64,000 nucleotides of DNA, from contig JAKBBP010000008.1 of the NCBI GenBank assembly GCA_021808445.1, forward strand, positions 28,024 through 92,023. Reading direction: 5' to 3'. The stretch comes from Pseudomonadota bacterium. Its GTDB lineage: Bacteria > Pseudomonadota > Gammaproteobacteria > Burkholderiales > Burkholderiaceae_C. Positions within the stretch are counted from its first letter, which is position 1. Every line of letters begins with the position of its first letter. Made by a program: the position numbers and the translations under genes. The notes beneath the pieces are model-generated. The model did no database searches and was not told the DNA's origin. It saw only the letters and a program-made list of their open reading frames with translations. Shown in pieces: positions 1-7,604 of this stretch.

Positions 1-262
1 CCACCGGACGGTACTTGGACTCGATGTTGTACTTGTCGAAGGCGAAGAACACGCTGCGCGGCACGTTCGGCGCCGGGCCGAGGTTTTCCTCGGCAGGTGC
101 CTGCACGGCGGCGACGCTGCTTTGCGCGGCGTGGTTGGAAGGCGCCGGAGCGGCGGACTGCACCGGCGCCGTCGGCTTGCTGCTCGAGGCGCAGCCGCCC
201 AGGGTGCCGAGCACGGCCAGAGCCAGCGCAGCCGGCACGGTGGACAACAGGTGACGCTTCAT
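1..262 (-). CDS. pal: Peptidoglycan-associated (OmpA/Pal-like) lipoprotein, N-terminal part
   Basis: The gene runs off the left edge; only the first 87 codons are present. The start is the ATG at 262, preceded by an AAGGGG ribosome binding site. Residues 1-23 form a lipoprotein signal peptide with lipobox LGGC, so Cys24 would be acylated. An Ala/Pro-rich linker follows, then the opening of an OmpA-like peptidoglycan-binding domain (SVFFAFDKYNIESKY around residues 73-87). Pal proteins tether the outer membrane to peptidoglycan and work with the Tol complex. The tol genes that would settle the identity lie outside the window, so another OmpA-family lipoprotein is possible. Confidence 0.72.
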   Translation of the reverse strand, partial: MKRHLLSTVPAALALAVLGTLGGCASSSKPTAPVQSAAPAPSNHAAQSSVAAVQAPAEENLGPAPNVPRSVFFAFDKYNIESKYRPV

Positions 263-497
263 CACAATCCCCTTTTTAGGAATAAATGGTCAGGTATGCG
301 GGCCGACTTGCAACGCCGCCTCGCGGGCGTATCCCGGAACATCGGCGCGAGGGGGCCTGAGTGATCATGCGCACGCGAATAAGCCCCCCTTGCGAGCATA
401 AGGCTCCCCAGACGCAAACGCGATACCTGAGTGCCCCGTTGACCGCCGAAGCGTATCGGTTGGACACCAAGGTAACGGGAAGTAACGCGTCTGCGCA

Positions 498-514
498 CGG
501 CCGTTCAACGGCCG
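498..514 (-). terminator. Hairpin just past the LysE-family stop codon
   Basis: CGGCCG-TTGAA-CGGCCG (minus strand) forms a 6-bp GC hairpin one base beyond the exporter stop codon. No T-run follows, so it may be a transcript-end stabiliser rather than a true intrinsic terminator. The rest of the 263-515 gap shows no gene or clear promoter. Confidence 0.3.
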
Positions 515-515
515 A

Positions 516-1205
516 TCAATTCCTGTGCAGCCGGAGCATCGCGATGCCGAAGGCACAGAACACGCCGGCGCTCGCCCGCTGCGGCCATCCCGCCTCGAAG
601 CAGCGGCGCAGGCGCCTGCGGGCCAGCACGGCCAGCGCCGCATAGCTGCTCAGCGCAAGCAGGGACATGGTCATGAAGGTGAGGGTCAGTACCGCGTACT
701 GGGGCAGCGCCGCATGGTCCGGGCGCAGGAACTGCGGGAACAGGGCCGCGATGAAGGCAATGGCCTTCGGGTTGGTCAGGGCCACGGTCAGGCCGCGACG
801 GTACAGCACCCGCGGGCGCGCCTGCGCGGATGCCGGGCCCGGCGAAGCCAGGCCCGTGTCGGGATTCGCGTCGTCCAGCGGGATCCCCTGCGGCGCCCCC
901 TCCGCGCGGCGCATCGAGCCCGCCCTGCGCCATTGCTGCACCCCGAGCCAGATCAGGTACAGGGCTCCCACGGTCTTGAGCAGCGTGAAGGCGGTGGCCG
1001 AGCCCTGCAGCAGCGCGTTGATGCCCAGGGCGCTGAGCACGCTGAGGGTGAGCAGGCCGCTGATATTGCCCAGCGAGGACCAAAACGCACGGCGCCAGCC
1101 GAAATGCATGGCATTGTTCACGGCCAGCATCACCGCCGGGCCAGGGGTGAAGGAAGCCACCACCGCGAATCCGGCGAACAGGCCCAGCGCGGGGAGGGAG
1201 ATCAT
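516..1205 (-). CDS. LysE/RhtB-family amino acid or metabolite exporter
   Basis: This is a 229-residue inner-membrane exporter of the LysE/RhtB family. The N-terminal TPGPAVMLAVNNAM segment (about residues 19-32) is the family signature, hydrophobic helices span most of the chain, and the conserved LTNPKA motif sits near residue 140. A hydrophilic cytoplasmic loop lies at about residues 95-130. The ATG overlaps the upstream isomerase stop codon by 4 nt (ATGA), so the genes are probably translationally coupled. The substrate cannot be read from sequence. Family members export amino acids or homoserine lactones; the aromatic-acid operon context suggests, but does not show, a link to a pathway intermediate. 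Confidence 0.85.
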   Translation of the reverse strand: MISLPALGLFAGFAVVASFTPGPAVMLAVNNAMHFGWRRAFWSSLGNISGLLTLSVLSALGINALLQGSATAFTLLKTVGALYLIWLGVQQWRRAGSMRRAEGAPQGIPLDDANPDTGLASPGPASAQARPRVLYRRGLTVALTNPKAIAFIAALFPQFLRPDHAALPQYAVLTLTFMTMSLLALSSYAALAVLARRRLRRCFEAGWPQRASAGVFCAFGIAMLRLHRN

Positions 1206-1846
1206 GGCTTCGGTGCGTCCGGCTGTGCCGCCGGCGCCGCGTCTCGAAAAGCCTGCAATTCCTGGCAGGCCGCCTCGATGTCCAGCAGGCGGGGCCAACG
1301 GGCAAGGTCGACGTGAAAACGCCGTGCGGTGCTCAGCTGCGGCACCAGGTACACATCCGCCACGCTGGGCGCGGCTCCGAAGCAGAAGCGCCCGCGTCCC
1401 GGGTCGGTCGCGAGCAGCGCATCCAGCGCATCGAAGCCGGCTCCCATCCAGGCACCGCACCATGCGTCGATGCCGGCGCCATCGCAGCCCAGCTGGGCGC
1501 GCAGGTACTCGATCACGCGTCGATTGTTGAGCGGATGCATGTCGCAGCCCACGATCGCCGCCAGCGCCCGCACCCGTGCACGCTGCAGCGGATCGCGCGG
1601 CAGCAGCGGGGGCTCCGGGTAGACCTCGTCCAGCCATTCGATGATCGCCGGGGACTGGGTCAGCACCTGCCCGTCCACCTCCAGCGCGGGAACCAGGCCC
1701 TGCGGGTTCACGGCCCGGTACCGTGCTCCCGCCTGTTCGCCGTGCAGCAGGTCCACGGGCACGTAGTCGGGATGCAGGCCCTTGAGGGCCAGCGCGATGC
1801 GCAGGCGATGCGAGGTGCCGCTGCGGAAGTAGCTGTAGAGCTTCAT
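1202..1846 (-). CDS. nagL: Maleylpyruvate/maleylacetoacetate isomerase (zeta-class GST)
   Basis: This 214-residue protein has a thioredoxin-like N-terminal domain with the zeta-GST signature RSGTSHRLRIAL (residues 8-19), cis-Pro region NPQGLVPAL and SPAIIEWL glutathione-binding segment, followed by the helical GST domain. Segments such as LAAIVGCDMHPLNNRR and INAWCG-like DAWCGAW resemble NagL, the glutathione-dependent maleylpyruvate isomerase of the gentisate pathway. Maleylacetoacetate isomerase (MaiA, tyrosine catabolism) is the alternative. It overlaps both neighbours by 4 nt. Partnership with the fumarylpyruvate-hydrolase-like gene supports cis-trans isomerisation of a ring-cleavage product. 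Confidence 0.82.
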   Translation of the reverse strand: MKLYSYFRSGTSHRLRIALALKGLHPDYVPVDLLHGEQAGARYRAVNPQGLVPALEVDGQVLTQSPAIIEWLDEVYPEPPLLPRDPLQRARVRALAAIVGCDMHPLNNRRVIEYLRAQLGCDGAGIDAWCGAWMGAGFDALDALLATDPGRGRFCFGAAPSVADVYLVPQLSTARRFHVDLARWPRLLDIEAACQELQAFRDAAPAAQPDAPKP

Positions 1847-2553
1847 GCGGCGTTCTCCAGGAGTTGCAGGCTGACGGTCCCCACGCCTTCGATGCTCCCG
1901 TCCACGCGCTGGCCCGCGCGCACCGGACCGACGCCTTCCGGAGTGCCCGTATAGATCAGGTCTCCCGCGCGCAGGTGGTACAGGCGCGAGAGGTCGGCGA
2001 TCAGCTCGCGCACCCCCCAGATCATGTCCGACAGGTCCGAGTCCTGGCGCTGCTCGCCATCCACGCGCAGTTCGATGCGTCCGCGCTCGATCACGCGGCC
2101 CGGCATCGGGACGATGGGCGAGATCACGGCCGAATTCTCGCAATCCTTCGCGGTATCCCAGGGCTTGCCCTGGTCGCGCGCCGCGAACTGCAGGTCGCGG
2201 CGGGTCATGTCCAGGCCGCAGCCATAGCCGTAGATGTGCTCGTGCGCCGACTCCACCGCGATGTCGGCACCGCCCGAACGCAGCGCCACCACGAGTTCCA
2301 TCTCGTAGTGGTAGTTGGACGTGGCCTGGGGGTAGGGCACGCTGGCGCCCGAGGCCAGCAGGGCGGAGGGCGATTTGGTGAAGTAGAAGGGGCGGTCACG
2401 CTGCGCGTCCACCGGACGACCCATCTCCTTCGCATGCGCGAGGTAGTTGCGGCCGACGAAGAACAGGCGCTGCACAGGCAGGCGCTGTTCGCTGCCCTGC
2501 ACGGCGACCGACGCGGGTTGCGGCGGCGCCCAGAGGTAGGAAATCGAAGTCAT
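1843..2553 (-). CDS. nagK: Fumarylacetoacetate hydrolase family protein, probable fumarylpyruvate hydrolase
   Basis: This 236-residue protein has the short FAH fold. Visible motifs are FFVGRNYLAHAKEMG (about residues 31-45), the metal-ligand region YHYEMELVVAL (about 82-92), GYGCGLDMTRRDLQ, the PWDTAKDCENSAVISP segment and IYTGTPEGVGPV near the C terminus. The length and motifs fit NagK-type fumarylpyruvate hydrolase, which splits fumarylpyruvate to fumarate and pyruvate, rather than the roughly 420-residue tyrosine-pathway enzyme. It is the first gene of a three-gene overlapping operon. No gentisate 1,2-dioxygenase is in the window. Confidence 0.82.
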   Translation of the reverse strand: MTSISYLWAPPQPASVAVQGSEQRLPVQRLFFVGRNYLAHAKEMGRPVDAQRDRPFYFTKSPSALLASGASVPYPQATSNYHYEMELVVALRSGGADIAVESAHEHIYGYGCGLDMTRRDLQFAARDQGKPWDTAKDCENSAVISPIVPMPGRVIERGRIELRVDGEQRQDSDLSDMIWGVRELIADLSRLYHLRAGDLIYTGTPEGVGPVRAGQRVDGSIEGVGTVSLQLLENAA

Positions 2554-2766
2554 CGCAAGCCCAGGATCGCGGCGCGGCGCGGGAGGCCACGCACCATGTG
2601 GAAGCTTAGCGCGAGGCGCGTGGGCATGCCGCGCCGCTCGCCGACCACGCGCCGGTTCTCGATGCGCATGCGCGCCCGGGTCGCGAAACCGCGTGCTTGT
2701 GGCAGATCAAGCACCTGGGAGCCGGGCCGGCCTAAGGTAGTGGGGGTATCGATCCAGGAGCAGATC

Positions 2767-3525
2767 ATGAACCAAGGATTCAAGCGAGGCGCGTGCCTGC
2801 TGGCTGCCGCACCGCTGCTGTTCGCAGCGGCCCTGGGCACCGGCGCGCAGGCTGCGCAGACGTCCAGCGAGCCCGCGGCTGCGGCCCCCGGACCCGGCTA
2901 CGGACCTGGCTACGGCCCCGGCATGATGGGCGGCTACGCAGGCGCCTACCACCGCGGTGCCTACGGCCCGGGCGGCCCCTATGGCCATGGCTACGGCCCG
3001 GGGTACGGCGCAGGCTACGGACCCTGCGAAGGGCGCGGCTACGGGCCCGGCTACGGCCCCGGCATGATGGGCGGGGCCTACGGCTACGGGAGAATGGGCG
3101 GCGGCTACGGCTACGGCTACGGCTACGGCCCCGGCATGATGGGCGGTGGCTTCGGCAGGATGGGTGGCTTCGGCCCCGAAGCCTGGGGCATGGGTCCGCG
3201 CGGCATGGGCTATGGATTCGGCGCCTGGGGCGACGGCCTCGACCTCAGCCAGGCGCAGGACAAGAAGATCGGCGAGATCCAGAAGGCCCTGTTCGACAAG
3301 CAATGGCCGCTGATGCAGGCCATGCACGAGACCATGATGCAAGGAGCCTGGTCAGCGCCCGGCGCCAGGCTCGACGTGGACGCGGTGATGAAGCGCGCCA
3401 AGGCGCTGTCCGACATCCGCCTGCAGATGCTGCGCAACCGACTGGAAAGCCTGCAGCAGTTCCAGGCCGTACTCACCCCCAAGCAGCGCAAGGAGCTTCA
3501 GCGCCAGGGTGCCTGGGGGCGCTAG
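2767..3525 (+). CDS. Gly/Tyr/Met-rich periplasmic protein with Spy/CpxP-like C-terminal domain
   Basis: This 252-residue protein starts at ATG 2767 after CAGGAG. A Sec signal peptide (about residues 1-33, ending AQAAQ) is followed by a low-complexity stretch (about residues 40-155) built on repeats of GPGYGPGMMGG and GYGYG. The C-terminal 95 residues are charged and helical, with LSQAQDKKIGEIQKAL and LTPKQRKEL, the LTxxQ pattern of Spy/CpxP/ZraP proteins. Members act as periplasmic chaperones or metal-stress proteins. The Met/His/Tyr-rich part could bind metal or simply be a flexible tether. It converges on the ftr iron operon but is not co-transcribed with it. The exact function is unknown. 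Confidence 0.7.
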   Translation: MNQGFKRGACLLAAAPLLFAAALGTGAQAAQTSSEPAAAAPGPGYGPGYGPGMMGGYAGAYHRGAYGPGGPYGHGYGPGYGAGYGPCEGRGYGPGYGPGMMGGAYGYGRMGGGYGYGYGYGPGMMGGGFGRMGGFGPEAWGMGPRGMGYGFGAWGDGLDLSQAQDKKIGEIQKALFDKQWPLMQAMHETMMQGAWSAPGARLDVDAVMKRAKALSDIRLQMLRNRLESLQQFQAVLTPKQRKELQRQGAWGR

Positions 3526-3570
3526 ATGTCAAGCGGCCTGGCGCGCGGGCGCACCCGGCCGTGGCGATGC

Positions 3571-4104
3571 TCAATAGCCGCCCTTGTGCCCGACCCCGCC
3601 CACGTAGGTGAAGTCCCAGCTCTTGACGAAGGGAGCCCACCACTGCGCGACTCCGGTTTCCTTGTCGGTGTGCCGGAAGAAGGCCGCGTAGGGCGGTGGC
3701 TCGAAGCGAAAGCTCGCGCGGTACTTGCCCGGGCCGTCGAAGCGGATGTTGGCGCCATAGTGCGGGCCATCGTTGGCGGACATGACCATCAGCGTGCCGA
3801 AGGTCGACCAGTGGGTGCCCAGCTTCTGGATCTCGTAGCTGACGGTCAGGTAGGGCATCCACGCGCCCGGGGGAAAACCCTGCGGGTTGTTCTTGTCGGC
3901 GTGGATGTCGATCTCCAGATGGGCGTCGGCCTTCGCAGCGTCCATGCCCGGAAGCATCGGTGCCATGTCCACCGGCTGCAGGTACACGGGGTGAATGATC
4001 ATGCCGTCGGCCACCACCGGGGCGCCCATCGACTGTTCCGCCGCCGAGGCTGGAACCGCCGTCACGGCCAGCGCGGCCGCCATCGCGAAGTGCTGCAGAC
4101 GCAT
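3571..4104 (-). CDS. ftrA: P19-type periplasmic iron-binding protein (FtrA-like)
   Basis: The 177-residue protein starts at ATG 4104 behind GAAAGGAAA and has a cleavable signal peptide ending at about residue 22 (VPASAAEQ). The mature part is a P19/Tp34 domain: GMIIHPVYLQPVDM, HLEIDIHAD, FPPGAWMPYLTVSYEI, and a C-terminal WWAPFVKSWDFTYVGGVGHKGG. P19 proteins bind iron or copper in the periplasm and feed FTR1-type permeases. It is the last gene of the ftr operon, 58 nt after ftrD. The order B-C-D-A differs from the ftrABCD order known in Bordetella and Brucella. Confidence 0.87.
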   Translation of the reverse strand: MRLQHFAMAAALAVTAVPASAAEQSMGAPVVADGMIIHPVYLQPVDMAPMLPGMDAAKADAHLEIDIHADKNNPQGFPPGAWMPYLTVSYEIQKLGTHWSTFGTLMVMSANDGPHYGANIRFDGPGKYRASFRFEPPPYAAFFRHTDKETGVAQWWAPFVKSWDFTYVGGVGHKGGY

Positions 4105-4162
4105 CGTGTCGTTTCCTTTCAGTCGGAGCAGAAACCGGCGCTTGCCGGGGAGCAGGCTGTGC

Positions 4163-5617
4163 TCACAGCCCGAAGATCGCCGGCCACCAGGCCAGGCCCA
4201 GCAAGGCCACGCCGGCCAGCAGGGGGCCCAGGGCCGCGAGGCGCCGCAGGCCCCGCAGCTTCTGCGCGCCAAGCAGGCGCAGCCCCAGCCCGATGCTCCA
4301 CAGCATGCCCAGCGCGAACAGGCCCAGCTTGAGCAGCGCCACCGCCCGCACCGGAAGTCCGGCGCCGGCCAGCGCGTCGAACAGCTCGCCGCCCAGGCCC
4401 ACGACCAGCGACACCATGGCCACGGGCATGTAGGCATAGGCCTGCTCCACGAAGCGACGCCGCAGGTCCAGGTCGGCGCCCAGCAGCCCGGCCAGCCAGC
4501 TCGACGCGGCGGTGAGCAGGCCCAGCAGCGCGGCAAGGGCCAGCGCGCAGCCCAGCATGAAGCCCGTGATCGTGAAGAAGTCCAGCCAGGTGTAGACCTC
4601 GCGTCCATGCCGGTGCACCGACATCAGCCACCACGGTCCTGGCGTGCCGATCCAGTCCCACCCCCGGTCGATGGCCCAGACTCCCAGCGCCTGGCGCATC
4701 TGCCCGTACTGGGGCAGGATGAGCCAGAGAAAGCCCCCCAGCGCCAGGCCGGTGGCCAGGAACAGGAACCAGATCTCGGCCGGGTTCGGATGGTGGTGGC
4801 GGATGTCCGCCACCTCGTGGCCCGGTCGGCGCAGCACCAGCGCCAGGCCGCCGCGGCCGCCGGGGTTGACGCAGCGGAAGCACTCGATGCAGTGGCGCGA
4901 CTCCTGCTTGCGCTTGATGTCGATCATGGTCGGGCATACGCCCTTGTCGGCGTAGGCATCTCCGCCCGGGCTCGGTTGCTTGGGGCTGAACTGCACCGCA
5001 CCGATGCGGGAGAACACCCCCAGCATCAAGCCGATGGGGCACATGTGGCGGCACCAGGGGCGCTTGTTGCGACCCTGGCCGTACACGAAGCCCAGCACCA
5101 CGGCACAGGCGAATGCCAGCCCGAACACCACCGCGATGCCCTGCGGGAAACCGCGCGCGTCCACCGTCTGCGCCAGCACGGTGATGACCACGAAGCTGAC
5201 CACCGGCGTGCCTTCCCAGCGCACCCAGCGCGGCACCGGTCGCTTGAGCCCGATGCGGTTGGCCCATTCCGAGCTCGCACCCAGCGGGCACAGGATTCCG
5301 CACCAGCTGCGCCCGGTGAAGATCACCGACACGAACACCAGCGGAAACCACAGGCCCCAGATGATGAAATTGGCCAGCAGGGTGAAATTGTTCAGGATGT
5401 CCGCATGATCGCCCGGCTCCGGAAGGAGCAGCGGCAGGATCATCAGCGCCATGAACCCGAAGAACATGGTCACGTGGACCCAGGCCAGACGGTCGCGGTT
5501 GCGCGATGCGAAGGCTTCCACGCGGGCCACCCAGGGGCTGCGCCTGCGCCAGTCGCCCGCGGACTCGCTGCGCACAGGCAGGGGGAAGGGACGCTGCCCG
5601 GGGGTTCCCCCCGTCAC
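4163..5617 (-). CDS. ftrD: Membrane polyferredoxin of the FTR1 iron system (FtrD-like)
   Basis: I chose the GTG at 5617 (484 aa): it overlaps the ftrC stop as GTGA and has GGAG six bases upstream. An in-frame GTG at 5662 would add 15 residues but lacks such a site. The protein is polytopic and carries cysteine motifs of the NapH type: SWCGILCPLG, PWCRHMCPIG, then GVCPTMID and HCIECFRCVNP, consistent with 4Fe-4S clusters. FtrD is thought to recycle the electron taken up by the FtrB ferroxidase. A second hydrophobic half follows the cluster region. Confidence 0.87.
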   Translation of the reverse strand: MTGGTPGQRPFPLPVRSESAGDWRRRSPWVARVEAFASRNRDRLAWVHVTMFFGFMALMILPLLLPEPGDHADILNNFTLLANFIIWGLWFPLVFVSVIFTGRSWCGILCPLGASSEWANRIGLKRPVPRWVRWEGTPVVSFVVITVLAQTVDARGFPQGIAVVFGLAFACAVVLGFVYGQGRNKRPWCRHMCPIGLMLGVFSRIGAVQFSPKQPSPGGDAYADKGVCPTMIDIKRKQESRHCIECFRCVNPGGRGGLALVLRRPGHEVADIRHHHPNPAEIWFLFLATGLALGGFLWLILPQYGQMRQALGVWAIDRGWDWIGTPGPWWLMSVHRHGREVYTWLDFFTITGFMLGCALALAALLGLLTAASSWLAGLLGADLDLRRRFVEQAYAYMPVAMVSLVVGLGGELFDALAGAGLPVRAVALLKLGLFALGMLWSIGLGLRLLGAQKLRGLRRLAALGPLLAGVALLGLAWWPAIFGL

Positions 5618-6441
5618 GACGCGCTCCCGAGGGGGGTCGGGCGGGGGCGATTGACCAGCCACATCATGCTGCCGATACCCGTCAGCGTGGCCAGGTAGAA
5701 GATCACTTGCAGGGCCGAGGGGCTTTGCGTGTAGCCCACCAGGATATGCAGCAGGCGTCCGGCCATCGACTGCTGGCTGAGCAGCCAGGAGCTGTTCCAG
5801 ACACCTTCGCGAATGGCCGGCAGCAGCCCCGCCTGGGTGAGCATGCCGGCCGCATCGGTGGCCATGCCGGCGGCCAGCAGCAGGATCATCCAGCCGGTGA
5901 CGGTGAACAGGTGTCGCGTGGGAATGCGCAGCAGGCCCTTGTACAGCAGGGTGCCCGCGGCCACGCCGCCGGCCAGGCCTGCCAGCGCGCCCGCCAGCAT
6001 CGAGCCGGCGCCGGCGCCGCTGGCGTAGATGCCATAGCCGAACAGCACGGCCTCCGAGCCTTCGCGCAGCACCGCCATCATCACCACGACCATCAGGACC
6101 GACAGGGGTTTGTCACCCACCGCGACGTCGTGGCCCACGGCGCGCATGGTCTGCGCGAGTTCCTTGCCGTGACGACTCATCCACACGTTGTGCCAGCCCA
6201 GCATGGCCACCGCCAGCAGCAGCACCGCGGCGTTGAGCAACTGCTGGCCGCGGCCCTGCACCGCGGTGGCGATGGCACCCGCGAAAGCGGCGACCACGCA
6301 GGCCCCGGCCACGCCCAGCAGCACACCCAGGCTCACCCAGCGCCCGCGCCCGGCCACGCCCTTGGCGGCCGCCAGCACGATGGACACGACCAGTGCGGCC
6401 TCGAGGACCTCGCGGAACATGATGATGGCAGTGGCCAGCAT
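5614..6441 (-). CDS. ftrC: FTR1-family high-affinity iron permease (FtrC-like)
   Basis: This 275-residue polytopic membrane protein has the two REXXE iron-transport motifs of FTR1 permeases: REVLE at residues 10-14 and REGSE at 126-130. Seven hydrophobic segments are visible. The family moves Fe3+ across the inner membrane after ferroxidation by a partner protein. It starts 16 nt after ftrB and its stop overlaps the ftrD GTG start by 4 nt. EfeU is the alternative family name, but the FtrA, FtrB and FtrD partners point to the Ftr system. Confidence 0.9.
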   Translation of the reverse strand: MLATAIIMFREVLEAALVVSIVLAAAKGVAGRGRWVSLGVLLGVAGACVVAAFAGAIATAVQGRGQQLLNAAVLLLAVAMLGWHNVWMSRHGKELAQTMRAVGHDVAVGDKPLSVLMVVVMMAVLREGSEAVLFGYGIYASGAGAGSMLAGALAGLAGGVAAGTLLYKGLLRIPTRHLFTVTGWMILLLAAGMATDAAGMLTQAGLLPAIREGVWNSSWLLSQQSMAGRLLHILVGYTQSPSALQVIFYLATLTGIGSMMWLVNRPRPTPLGSAS

Positions 6442-6457
6442 GTCGGTCTCCGGGATG

Positions 6458-6793
6458 TCAACGGGCCCGCACGACCAGCGTGCCGACGCTCGAGGGATGG
6501 AAATCGTTGAAGAACCGGTAGCTGCCGGGTTTCAGCGGCGGGATGTACACGGGCAAGGCGGTGCCCCCCGGAATCACCTGTTCCACGCTGAAGTCGCTGC
6601 TTTCGAACTCGGCCGGCAGCGCATCCCGGTTATCCACCACGATCTTGACCCGCTTGCCCGCGGGAATGGTGATGCTGCCCGGCTCGAAGGCCTGGGCGTG
6701 GATGGTCAGGGTCGGCGCCGCCGCGGAGGCGAGGGCGGCGGCAGGCAGGGCGGCGGCCAGCGCGAAAACGCCCAGAACCCTCGAAATGTCCAT
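6458..6793 (-). CDS. ftrB: Cupredoxin-domain periplasmic protein (FtrB-like)
   Basis: I chose ATG 6793 (111 aa) because AGGGAG lies seven bases upstream; an ATG at 6841 would add 16 residues without a site or a signal-peptide fit. Residues 1-26 are a signal peptide. The rest is a small cupredoxin-like beta domain: FEPGSITIPAGKRVKIVVDN, EFESSDFSVEQVIPGG and PGSYRFFNDFHPS. FtrB-type proteins are proposed to oxidise ferrous iron for the permease. It is the first gene of ftrBCDA, with a Fur-box-like palindrome about 80 bp upstream. Confidence 0.83.
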   Translation of the reverse strand: MDISRVLGVFALAAALPAAALASAAAPTLTIHAQAFEPGSITIPAGKRVKIVVDNRDALPAEFESSDFSVEQVIPGGTALPVYIPPLKPGSYRFFNDFHPSSVGTLVVRAR

Positions 6794-6870
6794 CGAAAAA
6801 CTCCCTGGGCCCCTGAAATCGAGAGGCCTTCCTGACTGCAAATGCTACATGTTCTCATTCCTCCTGTAAA

Positions 6871-6885
6871 TGCAAATGATTCGCA
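6871..6885. promoter_or_regulatory. Fur-box-like palindrome upstream of ftrB
   Basis: TGCAAAT-G-ATTCGCA is a 7-1-7 inverted repeat with one mismatch between arms. It matches 10 of 14 fixed positions of the Fur consensus TGATAAT-N-ATTATCA. It lies between the ftr operon and the HAD gene, upstream of ftrB, where iron-responsive repression would be expected. Binding is inferred, not shown. Confidence 0.6.
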
Positions 6886-6915
6886 TCGTCTGGCAGCCGG
6901 CCCCTGCGGGAGGGC

Positions 6916-7602
6916 TCAGCCCAGGCCGGGGAGCAGCGCCGGGAGCTGGTCGAGGCTGCGGATCTCGTGGTCGGGCCTGCCGGGCAGGCGTTCCGGGCGC
7001 TGGCCGTAGCGGTTGCACCAGACCGCCCGCATGCCGAAGGCCTTGGCACCGAAGGCGTCCCAGGCGTTGGACGAGAGGAAACAGACCTGCTCGGCGCCCA
7101 GCCCCAGCTGGCGCAGGCCGTAGGAGTACACGCGCGAGTCGGTCTTGAACACCTGGACCGCGTGGGCCGACAAGACCGCGTCGAACAGATCATTCAGGCC
7201 TGCCGAGCGCACGGCGGCGTCGAGCATGGTCGGCGTCCCGTTGGACAGGATCGCCGTGACCAGGCCGGCGTCGCGCAGGGCCTGCAGGGTGGCGGGCACC
7301 TCGGCGAAGGCCGTCAGGTTCAGGTACAGATCCATCAGCCTGGCGCGCAGCCCCGGCTCGAGCAGTCCGAGGCTGTCCAGCGCGAAATCCAGCGCATCCC
7401 CGGTGACCTGCCAGAAATCGGCGTAGCGTCCCTGCAGAGAGCGCAGCCATGTGTATTGCAGCTGCTTGTCGCGCCAGACGGCGGTCAAGGCCACGCGCTT
7501 GTCGTCCGGCAGGCCCGGGCAGCGGGCTGCCGCCGACGCGAAATCGAATAGGGTGCCGTAGGCGTCGAACACACAGGCGCGAATTCCCCGCAGCCGGTCC
7601 AT
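6916..7602 (-). CDS. HAD-superfamily type II haloacid dehalogenase
   Basis: This 228-residue enzyme has the (S)-2-haloacid dehalogenase type II pattern: nucleophile Asp13 in FDAYGTLFD, the SNGT motif, the Lys in QVFKTDSRVYSYGL, and SSNAWDAFGAKAFG near the C terminus. Family members hydrolyse L-2-haloacids to D-2-hydroxyacids; many chromosomal copies have unknown physiological substrates. The ATG at 7602 lies two bases after the GST stop codon, so the two are co-translated with the TetR gene upstream. The extra in-frame sequence to 8253 is the GST gene in another frame. Confidence 0.85.
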   Translation of the reverse strand: MDRLRGIRACVFDAYGTLFDFASAAARCPGLPDDKRVALTAVWRDKQLQYTWLRSLQGRYADFWQVTGDALDFALDSLGLLEPGLRARLMDLYLNLTAFAEVPATLQALRDAGLVTAILSNGTPTMLDAAVRSAGLNDLFDAVLSAHAVQVFKTDSRVYSYGLRQLGLGAEQVCFLSSNAWDAFGAKAFGMRAVWCNRYGQRPERLPGRPDHEIRSLDQLPALLPGLG

Positions 7603-7604
7603 GA

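Noticed and set aside
2880..3200. Gly/Tyr repeats as a CRISPR or DNA repeat array
   Set aside because: The periodicity follows codons of a secreted low-complexity protein; units vary and there are no spacers.
5618..5662. Upstream GTG start for ftrD
   Set aside because: GTG 5617 has GGAG at good spacing and the usual 4-nt overlap with ftrC, while 5662 has no site and lies 49 bp into ftrC.
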